Shown in pieces: positions 33,338 to 44,954 of a stretch of DNA of 64,000 nucleotides; position 1 is the stretch's first letter; each line of letters begins with the position of its first letter. A program made the translations under genes and the position numbers. The DNA comes from Thamnaconus septentrionalis. Its lineage: Eukaryota > Chordata > Actinopteri > Tetraodontiformes > Monacanthidae. The stretch covers positions 16,058,501 to 16,122,500 of the forward strand of contig CM020517.1 of NCBI GenBank assembly GCA_009823395.1, read 5' to 3'. Below the pieces are notes generated by a model. That model worked only from the letters and a program-made list of their open reading frames with translations, was not told the origin of the DNA and made no database searches.

Positions 33338-35608
33338 CTCTCCTCTGAACGGTTTCACGCGGCGCTACTTTTTTTGCTGACACGACAGAGGGGGAAAAAA
33401 AGGCCCGTCCAGGCATCAGCGCGTTCATCTTTTAGTGGCGAAGCGGCTTTCACCCGGACTTCACCGACCACAGCGACCTCGGCCGCTCTTCAACCCTCAG
33501 GTTCTCCAGTTTTTAGTGAATTTTTGTGTGGTGGACAGTTTATCATCGCTCAGCCCGCTGCATTTACCTGTACGGATGGTCAAATAAAAAATAAAAGCAG
33601 ATTTATAACCGCTACCGCCGTCGCCGCTGCCACTGCCGGTGGCGAGGCCTCACAGGGCGGTTAGCTCGGAGTCACGACACCATGATTTCACGCTGCCTGA
33701 TCTCCCGCTGGCCGCCGTCTGTGGGACCCCCCGGAGGCTTTTTAAACGTCAGCGTTTTCTCACCGCGGCAGACGAGGCGTCTTTATTTTCTGTCCATTTT
33801 AAATACTGGGTAAATAAAGGTCCGAGTGACTCGCTCTCAGGCACGCTGCCGCGAAACCCTCGTGGTCGTCTGGCTCATGCCGGATGTCTGTGAAAGAAGA
33901 TCTTACAACACCGATGAAATTTCACCTTCAGCCTTGCAGAGTTCTCCATTTATTGCCCTCTGCAGCCGGCGCAGACACTTTGCTTTCTGTTTCAGTTTAT
34001 GTCCGTTCCTGCAGGCTACTGGCGTTTTTTTTTTGTTTCTTTCAACGCTGCCGCTGTGTCGGCCAACTCCTTTTTTTTTTTTTTTTTTTTTTGCATCCCG
34101 TTTGATTGCTTAATTTTTATCCTAAAGGGGTTCTGTGTGACTCTGGTCTGAAAAGTCGACAGCCCTAGAAAAACACAGGAGTCGTCCAGGTTTTTTTGCT
34201 TCAAATTTTTATTTATGATTTCGCTCCAGTGCCCTAAAGCCATTACCAGTTCGATGTAATCCGATCGGAGAGATTTCCGCAGCAAAGTACACATTCGTGC
34301 AAGTGCGCAGATCCCCCACCGGTGAGGCGGTGATGGTGGGGGGGGGGGGTGGTTGTGTTTTTACAAGCGGATCGCTATATTCTCTAATACGTCTCGCGCA
34401 ACATCTGCGCGGCACAAAAAAAACCAAAAAAAAAAAAAACCCGCGTCGCGATCTCTCTTCGCAGCGGGCGGCCCTGTGGCTGCCCATGCGGCTGCTTCCA
34501 CCCATATCCCATAGCCACACCTGCCACAGTCTGGCTTCTGTTTGGCCTCAAGCCTCCTCCGAGCTGCGCCTAGGTTGACCGAGCACGCCACCACCGAGGC
34601 ACCCTGGGGGGGGCAGAACCCCGCAAACCGCCCCGCCGTCACCCCCACCAGGCCGCGTCCCGGCCGAGAGCCATAAGGCGACGGCGGTGGGGGAAACCGC
34701 CCTCCCCTCTAACTGGGTTCTTGTGGCGCTCAGGCGGCCGCAGCAGAACTGGAGCGGGGGAAAAAAAAAAAAAGAAACTGGAAACAAACTGCATCGGCGG
34801 GAGCACCTGATCCCGACTGCAGAGCAGGGGAAGGAACAGAGGGAGGGAGGAGGGGCGGGGGGGTGGCGGAGGGGGAGGGTGGGGGGAAGAGGTTTACGAG
34901 CTGCTAAATGCCAGACTCGCCACAGGTGGGAGCTCCTCCGTCGACCCCATTAAAAGCGGGCAAAATGGGGAGTCTGTTCTGTTTCGGCTGCCCCCAACCC
35001 CTCCCCCAACTCACCCACCACCACCCCCCCCGACTTCCCACAATGCTGCAGGGGCCGTGGTAGTTGAGTGAAAAAAAAAAAGAACACAGCGCCGAGCGTC
35101 AGGCATCGGGAAGTGTTGCTCGCACGTCTCTTTTCAGCACGTCGACTGACTGCAAGTGTCATGCGGTTTTGTTGTGTTGTGTTTTTTTTTTTTTAAAGGG
35201 GGGAGAGTGCAGGAGTGGGGGCGGGGGGGGGCAGTAAGCTGTGAGGGTCTTCTGGAAAGTCCCACGCTGTCACAGAGGGGAGGCCACTGGTGAACTGCGC
35301 TTGCTTCCAAAAGGCAGCCGCACCGCAGGTGAGTCACTCGCTCGCCCAGAAAAGGGGGAAAGCAAATGTCGCTGACCTGAATACGAAAATAAACTTTTCC
35401 TTGAAAATCCCCTCCACCCCGAAAAGTTCATCGCCTCTTAAAAAAAAATTAAAAAGCCAACCGTACCCATTTCTGGTTTAGCGCATGACATTTAGTGCGT
35501 GACATCGTGAATTGGGTCAGGAAGTTCTTCTGTGTGTCGTCTTTTGTCTTTTTTTTCGTGGAAAATGTCCTTTGTGATTACAGCTCTCATCATATACCCA
35601 CCAACACA

Positions 35609-35609
35609 C

Positions 35610-35650
<41 letters not shown>
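35609..35650. repeat. (CA)n microsatellite
   Basis: About 20 CA units. Confidence 0.9.
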
Positions 35651-35652
<2 letters not shown>

Positions 35653-36412
35653 TACACTCCCAATAGTTTACAGCCGCTGCATCCACAGTGCGGCCAAATC
35701 TCTTTTTGTGATATCTGTGATTTCGTGGTCAGGGACGAGATCGGAAGATCGTATCCGAGGTCCATTTACGCCGGTCCGGTAAACGGCCGCCTCAGTCCAG
35801 CCTGGTTTTGTTTTTTTTAGTTCCCTGGTTAAAAAAAAAATCGGGGGCGGCTTTTAGCGTCGGTCGCGGAGGAAAACCACCACTCCGCGACGATGAATAT
35901 TTTACCTCGCTACCGGCAGTCCGGCAGCATTTAGTGACCACAGGCAGTGTTAAGTGTTCCTGACCAGAGGCGAAAAGGGGCACTTAACAAATGATGATGC
36001 CCACTATCTGTCGGCTCTCTGGGCAGCCGCCGCCGCGGCTGGAGCCAGACCACTCGGAGGCCCCCCACCGCTGAGCGGCCAGAGAAACCACGCACTTCAC
36101 AGCCTCCAGGGCGCACCTGCGCACCTCCGCTCTTGTTCTTCTCAGCCCAGAGTAACAGGCCCGATGACAGCTGAATATTCTTTTGGACTGGCTGGATGAC
36201 CTCGTGACCCCCCCCCCAGTGGCCATCAGTAAGAAAATGACACCGGGATGACCTTCCTTAAGAGGCTTTTTACTATAATAAGGCGCAACCACAGCGGCAT
36301 ATGAGGAAATGGAGGTGGAGTGGAGGTTTACGCTGGGGGGGGGTTACTGTTATCTGCTGGATCTAAATGTTGCTTTAGATGGCAGTTTTTAAGATTCGAG
36401 CTGAACTTTGTG

Positions 36413-36790
36413 CACTACTGTTCACATGTTGGGGGTCAGTGACTCATTTCTGCATTGAACTCCATTATAAGCAGCTTCATGAAATAATCTAGTGAAATGT
36501 TCGAATAGCGTTACTAGTGCGCGACAATCAGTCAGGATGAGCTGAACTCATTATGGGATGGCTCTGACAGTTGTTGCCTTCAACGTCTAACTGAGTGTGA
36601 TTTTAGATTTGAATGAATATCAAGTGTGCAATATGCAGCAATTATTGCTAAAGTTGAATGCTTTAACATTTCTAAAACTAAATGTTGTATTATAACCACA
36701 CCATAAAATAGTGAAGCAAACGTCATGGTTTATATTTCAGGCTCTGTGACACAGCAGACTTTTAGTGTGTTCACACAGAATTTTGCATGC
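36413..36790 (+). mobile_element. Tc1-like element, second copy, left part
   Basis: Matches the reverse complement of about 30755-31138. Shared blocks include TTTCTGCATTGA, AGCAGCTTCATGAA, CAGTCAGGATG, CATTATGGGATGGCT, CAAGTGTGCAATA and CTTTTAGTGTGTTCACAC. The match stops near 36790, at the centre of the element. Confidence 0.65.
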
Positions 36791-37788
36791 ACGTCTTTTT
36801 CTCTGTTTTTTGTCATCTGAAATGTATTTAATTCATTGTTATGTCTCCTCCCCCATGCACACGAAAAAATCTAACTCAGCATCCTCTGTGTAACGGCAGC
36901 TGGCCAGAACACATGGATCAGAACCAGAACTTGGCACACCAGAAGGACATGTTCCAGTATTTTTTTTTTTGTTGTTGCCTTTATCAGACTCATCCATCTG
37001 GTACAAATGCCATGGAGCGAATAAAGGGAAGGCAACGCTTGGAAAGTGATGCGGGCAAACTGCATGTGTATCATATTCAAGTCGACATGAGCACATGTCA
37101 ACGCTTTTGTCAAAAGCCGGTCGAGAGTAAAGCAAAACAATGTTGTCCAGGGCGGAAAAACCCGGCAGTGTTGTTTTTAATGCTCCCTTAATGTGAAAAT
37201 GCCTTCCAGCTCTGATCAAACTGCCACTGCAGCAGCATCCAGGCCAGTCTCTGTTTAGCAGCAACCACTTGTTGGAGCCTCTTCACCCTGGTGCTCCTCT
37301 GCGGGCTTCCCGATCAGCTTGGAGCAGTTTTTTGGTTTGTTTCTGGCTGCCTGGCCTTCTCATTCCTTGTGTCTGTTTAAATTTTTTTGAACCAAAATCT
37401 AATCTAATTGCATTTGCAAGATTATGAAGTCGATTTTCGCCACTAGATATGAGCCACCCGGCTGCTGCGTGAGCTCATTAATGAGACTACGACCAAACAA
37501 GTGCGTTTGTTGAGAAATACAGAGACAAGAGAGACAGAAAGCAGTCGATTCTTCTGGCTTTCCCGGCGTGAGCGGCTGGTGAAGAGGAGCTGAAGAGTCG
37601 GCGGGAGCCGGCCGAGGAGTGTGCCACTGCGGGTGGGGGGGGGGTGAGTGTGCGAGGAGGCCGCCTGTGTGGTCCTCCTTCAGAGCGCGTTCTGTTTAAC
37701 TTTCGCCTAAAGTGTTTCTAAGTGTTACAAGTGCATTAGCGCCGCGGGTCATGCCTTTGCTTGGCTAACCTCTGACCTCCCGGCCCCT

Positions 37789-37819
<31 letters not shown>
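37789..37819. repeat. (CAG)n tract
   Basis: Ten CAG units followed by GAGACTGAGAC-type imperfect repeats and a GGGA repeat. Confidence 0.9.
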
Positions 37820-37820
<1 letters not shown>

Positions 37821-38124
37821 GTGAGACTGAGACTGAGAGTGAGTGAGAGTGAGCTCATGCCGAGGGGGTTCAGACCCTCCGGAGCTCGGAGAGGGAGGGA
37901 GGGAGGGAGGAAGAGGGAGTCGGTCCCAAGGAGGCGGCCGCTGCAGGCCTGGGGGGGGGCTGGGCGGGTGGGGTGTGGGGAGGTGGTGGGCGGGGCCGGC
38001 GGTCCGTAATGACCTCCTCATGGATCTTTAATGGCTCCCCTCGGTGAGTGTCATCGTTGGCACTGGGTTGCTGAATTATTCAGCATGCTACAACTGTGAT
38101 CACACACACTGATGCTCGCAGATA

Positions 38125-38125
<1 letters not shown>

Positions 38126-38163
<38 letters not shown>
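38126..38163. repeat. (CA)n microsatellite
   Basis: About 18 CA units. Confidence 0.9.
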
Positions 38164-38165
<2 letters not shown>

Positions 38166-38414
38166 ATTAGTCACGCTGCGTCGTCTCTTGTCTCATCTGC
38201 CGCTGCTGCTGCGAGTGATTTCACACGGTGCAGACTTGTTGACACAGCGACTGCACAATCGCACAGTGAGTCATGTTCAGAGACACACAACGCCATGATG
38301 ACACCTAGCTTGCGTAAAGGCCACGGGGCAACGCAAGACGGTGGAAATGGTTTTCATGAAAACACTAAAATGTCATGTTAGTATTTAATGTGTTTAATTC
38401 TGATTCTGGATTCT

Positions 38415-38546
38415 CTCAGTCCCCTTCAATTAGCCCTTGGAAATGCTTTTCATCAAACACCAAAATGCTCCCGTGCTTGTTCAGCACATCCTGACTGATT
38501 TCCGTGCACTCGTGAAGATGGCAGAGCATTCAAGATCATTATTTCA
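38415..38546 (+). mobile_element. Tc1-like element, second copy, right part
   Basis: Matches the reverse complement of about 30600-30735, the left arm of the copy at 30.5 kb. Blocks include TTGGAAATGCTTTTCAT, CAGCACATCCTGACTGATTT and CATTATTTCA. It is in the right order and orientation to be the missing half of the copy that stops at 36790, with 1.6 kb of unrelated sequence between. The last 55 or so bases of the right end are not recognisable. Confidence 0.55.
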
Positions 38547-38954
38547 GCTCCTCGCGAGCAACGCTGTGGTCGAGCTGTGGGAACGTCACCTTCTGTCCCC
38601 GGCGCTTCTCAGTTTTGTTCTGGGTTTTTTTGTTTGTTTTCTGGCTTTTTGTGCACCTCTCGGCTCTCTGTGGCTCGTTATCGCTCCGGCAATCAGACGC
38701 ACAGCACAAAATGTTTCACCCGTCAAGCCGCTGATGTGTCACAATGATGTGGAGGAGCAGCGGCTGTTGTTTGTCTTCCTGTGTTTTTTCTGCTCTGCAG
38801 GCCTGTGTCCTCACAGTGACCACGCCACCTAGTGGCGCTTCGGCCACGGGTCTTTGTTGTTTTTCTGTTCTTTTTCCCTTTCATCAAAGGGGTTTGCGTT
38901 CTCCTGATGCTGCTCTGAAATTTCTCAAGCAAGTCAAACTCCATTGTTATAGAA

Positions 38955-39292
38955 CAGGCATGGGCAAACTATGGCCCGGGGGCCATATGTGGCCCATGAA
39001 GCTTTTTTTATCCGGCCCGCCAAACTTGAAGAACTTATACTAATGATGTAAATCATAAAATAGCTGTATTTCATCAATGTTTTCAGTGTTTTAGGAGTCA
39101 TCTAAAAATTACAGTGGGGCTTTTGTTCATTTTCAACTGACATTAAAGCACGTTTTCTACATATCCCATAATATATTTTCCTCCTAAGAGGTGGGTCACC
39201 AGAACACTCCATCCACCTGCTGCTGCTCCGGCCCCTCTGTCAAGTTCTAGAACTTATTGTGGCCCCAGCAGTCAAAAGTTTGCCCACCCCTG
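38955..39292 (+). mobile_element. Charlie-like hAT non-autonomous element, copy 2 (both ends present)
   Basis: The element is 338 bp. It starts CAGGCATGGGCAAACTATGG and ends AGTTTGCCCACCCCTG, which are inverted terminal repeats. The flanking octamers TTATAGAA and CTACAGAG match at five of eight positions, which fits a decayed hAT target duplication. No transposase frame. Confidence 0.75.
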
Positions 39293-39439
39293 CTACAGAG
39301 GTCATCATGCGCCGAGTCTCAGCCTCTCTGCACACGAGGAGCCAAAGTCACCAAACTTGTAAAACAGAAAATATAAATTTCAGACTCACGTGGCATCAGG
39401 ACGAGTTGATGTGTGAACGTCAGTCTGCCTGACCCGACT

Positions 39440-39640
39440 AGGAAGTGGCTTGACCCGCCGCTGTGTGGGCCTCGCCACCTGCACCACAGGCCTGAGCTCT
39501 ATTAGTTCAGGCTCTCTTGTCTTCATTCTTCCCTTCCATTACCAAAGCTAATGACAGAGCTGCAGTGTTGTTAAAGCCGTAAATAGCCGCCCCCTAAAAT
39601 CAGCGTCTTTGAAGCCCCGCAGTATTTAGCTCTTTATTGA
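39440..39640. promoter_or_regulatory. Candidate conserved non-coding block between two hAT copies
   Basis: Unique DNA between Charlie-like copies 2 and 3. It holds ACCACA (39483-39488), CCTGAGCTC, ATTACCAAAGCTAATGAC and GTTAAAGCCGTAAATAGCC. Composition is typical of non-coding conserved elements, but no alignment is available. Confidence 0.2.
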
Positions 39641-39686
39641 AATGTCTCTTTTAATTTTATTTTTTTTTATGACTTGCTTACTGTGT

Positions 39687-39762
39687 CTTCAAGTTCGGCG
39701 GGCCGGATTAAAAAGCCTAACAGGCCGCATACGGTCCCCGGGCCATAGTTTGCCCACGCCTG
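39687..39762 (-). mobile_element. Charlie-like hAT terminal fragment, copy 3
   Basis: About 76 bp equal to the 5' end of the same family in the opposite orientation. It holds TCAAGTTCGGCGGGCCGGAT and ends GGGCCATAGTTTGCCCACGC plus CTG. It lies 395 bp after copy 2 in inverted orientation. It is a solo terminus: the rest of the element is missing. Confidence 0.6.
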
Positions 39763-40487
39763 GTGCAGAAGCTGCGGCTCACCTTTCAGTATGGCCCCCA
39801 GCAGGCAGCTCGTCCAGCGCGTCACCCTGCCGGGCCCTGATTGAACGTGTCACTGATGGCCGACTGGAGGGTCTCTGGGCGCCGAGTGACCCGTCGCCTC
39901 GTCATCTGTCGCTGCTCCAGCTCTCTTTCAGGGCCCTCCTCTAGAGAGCCAGGCACTAGCAGTGTTTTTGAGACCCCGGGGGGGCGGGGGGGTCAGGTGG
40001 AAAACATACACTCATAAACAGCATCTATTATTCATCGGCGATCCACTCACGGCTGCATCCAGCTGTCCGTGCGCTGGCGGCCCGATCGCTTTTGGCGCTA
40101 AAACTGTGTTTTTTATTATTTTCCAACTTGGTCGAGATGTTGTAGCAACTCGCAAAAAAGCACATCTGCGTGGCGTGCAGAAGCTCGAAAAAAGAAGGAA
40201 ACCAAAACAAAACAGCGAGCGCGATGGCGAGCGCTTCTCGTAACGATCGGCTATTTGCAGCGCGGCGACGCTCTTTTTAATCAACACACTCAAAACAAGC
40301 GGGCACCAAAAAATGACTCATGGGAGGATTTTCTTTTTTCGAAGGCCTCTGTTGATGTCTGCCAGCCGGGCAATTAAGGACTTTTCCAGCGCTGCCGCGG
40401 TGTCGTGTCGACCGTGGGACCTGGCGCGGGGTCCGCTTGACAGTGTGTCAGTCTGCTGGTCCATTAGGCTCCCGGTGGGCTCCTGTG

Positions 40488-40490
<3 letters not shown>

Positions 40491-40535
<45 letters not shown>

Positions 40536-40594
40536 GGCGCCATTCTGCTATTCTGCCGGTCTCCAGGGTCTTCTCGCTGATGGTGTCTGCAGCC

Positions 40595-40632
<38 letters not shown>
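40491..40632. repeat. Inverted pair of (CA)n and (TG)n microsatellites
   Basis: About 21 CA units (40491-40532) and about 17 TG units (40598-40632) are separated by 65 bp of unique sequence. They are mutually complementary, so they could pair as a hairpin in single strands. Confidence 0.9.
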
Positions 40633-40633
<1 letters not shown>

Positions 40634-41360
40634 CGGATGGATATTCACGCCTGCGCCCGCATTTATTTGAGGTCTGGCCTACACAACAGCATTCATTTAG
40701 ACACATGTACATGTTTATATTTATAAATGTCATGTACTCTTGGGCGCCTTCCTATGTTTCTGTATTTGAATTATTTATTTATATACATCTATATCTATAT
40801 TACGAGAGCTCGGTACGTATTTGGTTGCTCACTCTGCAACTCACGCTGGCCTGCTTGCCGCTCTGACTCCCTCGGTCTCTGTCCAGCTCAGGGGAGTCAA
40901 ACTCAAATACACAGTGGGGACAAAATGTAGAACTTGGACAAAGTTGCGGGACAACATGCATGATATTTGGAGGAAAAAATCTTCCTCCAGATAAAACCGT
41001 GAACTTTTTTTATATGGACCCGAGCAAGTTTTGTTATGGAACAAGCAAAGCTTATAACTTATACAATAAATTACTTCATATTGCACACATGGAAAATCGA
41101 ATTTCAAATGAAAAAAAAAAACTCAAAATAAATAAAATGTAATTGAAAATTGTATGCCTTTTTTTTCATTTGCTGATTTAAATTTCAACCATTTGTTCCA
41201 TTTGAAACACCAATTAAGTGATAGTAATATCCTTTAATGAAAGTCCCATCCTGATTGACCAGCAGAGCATCCTGGGATTTGTAGTATTATTGACACATGT
41301 GCTGGATAATACTTGACTGGTCAAATATGACACTGTGGGTCAGATTTGGCTTTTGAAAAA

Positions 41361-41366
41361 ATTGAC

Positions 41367-41403
<37 letters not shown>

Positions 41404-41411
41404 GATTGATT
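41361..41411. repeat. (TGAT)n tetranucleotide repeat
   Basis: About ten TGAT units with one AATG variation near the right end. Confidence 0.9.
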
Positions 41412-41555
41412 CCTTATATTCCAGAGCAAATACAGAGACAGCAGTTGAAACTCCACCCTCACCCTCCCTCACTTGCCCCTAGCGACTCCCACTAACGACC
41501 TGTAATGATTTAAACGGTCCGCAATCAGGTGCAGGAGTCGTGAGTGTCTGAACGG

Positions 41556-41710
<155 letters not shown>

Positions 41711-41801
41711 CGGAAGAAGAGGGGTGTTTTCAGGGAGGAGGCCGGTGGGCGCGTGGCACAATTACCTCCAGATCTCTGCGGGAACACGACTCCCCGGGGC
41801 T

Positions 41802-41879
41802 CGGCAGCAGTAGCAGCAGCAGCGGCAGCAGCAGCGGCAGCAGCAGCAGCGGCAGCAGCAGCGGCAGCAGCAGCAGCCG
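41802..41879. repeat. (AGC)n tract with GGC interruptions
   Basis: About 26 AGC/GGC triplets, starting about 100 bp after the GA tract. Confidence 0.92.
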
Positions 41880-42750
41880 CCAGCGGGAGCGCCGTTCCGG
41901 CTCGGGCCCGGCCTTGATTCGTGGGCTGTAACCGGAGAATCACGACTCCGGCCTCGGTGTAATTTGACAGTCGGTTTTCCAAGTCATCCCTGCAACCACG
42001 CTAACGTCAGCCACCGTCCCTCTGCCGAGCCCCCAACCCCCACCCCCCACCCCACCCTTGGTGGGGTTTCAAACTTTTTGGGTTGCTGTTGAGGATGCGG
42101 ACGCCGCCGCCGTCGGCAGGCAGGCAGGCAAACACGGAGCTAATTAGACACGGAGGAGAAAAGACTGAAGGGCAGACGAGGGCGACGTCTCTGCTTTCCA
42201 TTTAGTCTGCCGAGCCATCAGTAGCACTTTTACCCCCACACCCCCACCCCACCCTCCTACCAACCACCACCACCACCCAAAAAAAAGAAAAGAGAAAAAG
42301 AAATCAAATACATAAACACAAATTCATACCCAGACTAAATATAAACGTCCTGGGCCCACGGACATTCTTACGCTTTTACTTTTCACTTCTCCAGAACCCT
42401 CAAAAATACAGCGTACGTCCACATCCTTCCATACCACCCCCCCACCACCACCACCACCACACCCCACCCCCCCGTGATAAAAATACAACTTTGCAACACT
42501 GACCGACTCTCAGTGGAGCTCCACATCGGGAACACAGCGAGGCTGTTTTGCGGCCCCGCCGGAGGGAGCCAGAGGGGAGGAGGGGAGAGGAGGGGAGGGA
42601 GGTGGGCGAAGCGAGTCCCGGGCTCCTGCCAGAGCCGCATGAAGCGGGACCACCCAGGGTGGCGTCAGGAGCTTGGCAGGGCTTCAGGCGGGGGAGCTCG
42701 GTCGGCGGCGGGCCGGCTGGCAGCCCGGCGGAGCCCGAGTAGCACCGGGT

Positions 42751-43016
42751 AGAGGAGCAGCAGCAGTAGAAGCAGGAGCAGGAGGAGCAGCAGAAGGAGG
42801 AGAAGGAGGTGTAGGAGGAGGAGGAGGAGCAGCAAGAGGAGCAGGAGAGCAGCAAGAGGAGCAGGAGGAGCAGGAGGAGCACAGCAGCAGCAGGAATAGG
42901 AGGAGCAGCAGTAGCAGCACAGCAGGAGAAGTAGCAATCGTAGTAGCAGCAGCGGGAGGAGCAGAAGAAAGAGAAGCAGGAGGAGGAGGAGCAGTACCAG
43001 CAGGAGGAGGTGCAGC

Positions 43017-43050
<34 letters not shown>

Positions 43051-43060
43051 GCAGCAGCTA
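42751..43060. repeat. Cryptic AGC/AGG trinucleotide array
   Basis: About 310 bp composed almost only of AGC, AGG, AGA and AGT triplets, ending in a purer CAG run (43024-43059). Open frames across it give Leu/Ser/Cys or Ala/Pro-rich nonsense and are products of the repeat. Confidence 0.9.
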
Positions 43061-43158
43061 CTGTGAGGCCCTGCCAGAGTGGACAGAGATATTCGGCAGA
43101 GCCCACAAAGGCCACTTCAGCCTCCCACAGCATAACACAGCAGAGCCACAGTGATATC

Positions 43159-43167
<9 letters not shown>

Positions 43168-43189
<22 letters not shown>
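43168..43189. repeat. (GT)n microsatellite
   Basis: About 11 GT units ending in CGTGCTCGTGC. Confidence 0.85.
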
Positions 43190-43193
<4 letters not shown>

Positions 43194-43765
43194 CTCGTGC
43201 ATGCACGCACTGTCCGTCCATGGAGGTGGGCTGCAGCAGGGAGATATTTTTAGGATCTCATTTCTCGGCTATAAGAGACCTCCCCTATGAAAATGAAGAG
43301 GTTAAACCAGAGTGTTTATCCACCGCCAGGCCCATACATCAGCACTCCAGTCGGCCGGCGTCCCAACTATTTTCTTCTTCTTCTCCTCATCCGTCTCCCT
43401 CGCCGCCGCCGCCACCGCGACGTAAACACTACCGGTGGACGTTAACCGTTTCCTCCCCTGCGAGACAAAGACTTTCACCTCGTGCGCCCGTTTCATCGCA
43501 GCACTCACACGTCCCAAAACTCCTTGCGAGATCACATTAGTGTTTCGCCTCCCTCAGCAGTTTCGCCGCCGCCTCCGCCGCCAAAGTATCGTTTATCACC
43601 CCGTAATTCACTTAACGAGGTAAATTCACTTTGGCCGAGTCTGTTGGGTCTGTCTGTCTGTCTGCCGCGGAGGAGAGGGGATGTTGTTTGGGTTTGGTTT
43701 GAACACCTTTTCAGCACGGCTGCCATTAGAGGCAGACTGTGAAGACCTGCTTCTCCCTCGGAGGC

Positions 43766-44054
43766 AGATGGATGGATGATGGATGGATGGATGGAAGGAT
43801 GGATGGATGGATGGATGGATGGATGGAAGGATGGATGGATGGAAGGATGGATGGATGGATGGATGGATGGATGGATGGATGGATGGATGGATGGATGGGT
43901 GGAAGGATGGATGGATGGGGCTGGAATGGATAGGAAGATTGGATGGTTGCAGGGATGGATGGATGGGTGGAAGGATGGATTTCGGACAAATTTTGATAAT
44001 AATACATTTTATGTATTTGGTGATGGAAGGAAAAATGGATGGATGGATGGAAAA
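43766..44054. repeat. (GGAT)n array with spacer
   Basis: A main GGAT array (43766-43918) with AAGG variants, a second short array near 43955-43981, and a third at 44034-44053. The word TTTCGGACAAAT(G/T) appears after the second and third arrays, so the array and its flank were duplicated. No L2-like block is attached. Confidence 0.88.
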
Positions 44055-44699
44055 CACTTTAAGGTTTCGGACAAATGAGGTAAAAACAAACAAAAACACT
44101 TTACACAAATGAGGTTAACACATAGAATAAATAAAAATAAGAATAAAATTTGCAATTAGCCATTTACATTTTCTTCACACCTGATGCTTCAGGTCGTCCT
44201 GACAGTCCCGCCTCCTGTGTCTTTTATTTTTAAAAGGACAGCGGGTTTGTCAAATTCTGTGATTTTTTTTTCTCCCCTGTAATTTTACTACACTTTAAAT
44301 GATTTGCCTGGTGTTTGTGACCAGTGTGCGTCACCTCAATCAAAGGCCTGATTCCTTTTCCAACAGTACGATGTGCTGCTGCCAGGCCTTCAGTGAATCT
44401 TGTCAGAAGACTCTCCCTCCCTTGTTTCATACAAAATATTCATCATTATTACCATTTCTTTGCTACTGTTACGCATTTGTCAAACAGCAAATACAGGTTC
44501 GGAGCCACAATGATTAAAAAACAAAGCGGTTTTCGCACATGGAGTTAATTTATTGACTCTGTGAACAAGGTAGCGCCGGCCGTCGCGTTGTTTTTGTTTT
44601 CCTCGCATCTCATTCCACCCGCATCTCCACCCGTTTTATCCTCAGTCAGACCTCACAGGTCCTGGTTGAGCAGCCTGGCAGCTCCTGATGGTGCTTCAG

Positions 44700-44954
44700 C
44701 AGATAGTGAGGAGGAGGTGGAGGTGGAGGAAGAGGAGGAGGAGGAGGAGAGGAGGAGGAGGAGGAGGAGGAGGCAGCACTTTCCGAGCGCTTTCGGGCTC
44801 AGCGCTTCCTGCTGCTGCATCTTGTTTGAGTTGAGTGGAAGTTGTGCAGGGCAGGGCAGGTGTTTCTCTGTTGCCCGTGCATGATTCCTGCAGGGCCGTT
44901 TATCACTGTCACAGTCCTCCTCCTCCTCCTCCTCCTCCTCCTCCTCCTCCTCCT
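44700..44954. repeat. Inverted pair of (GAG)n and (TCC)n tracts
   Basis: GAG/GGA tract at 44707-44772 and complementary TCC tract at 44915-44954, 142 bp apart. The purine and pyrimidine tracts could pair across the unique middle. Confidence 0.88.

Noticed and set aside
43766..44054. Another L2-like element on the basis of its GGAT tail
   Set aside because: None of the diagnostic L2-like blocks adjoin it, so it is scored only as a tandem repeat.
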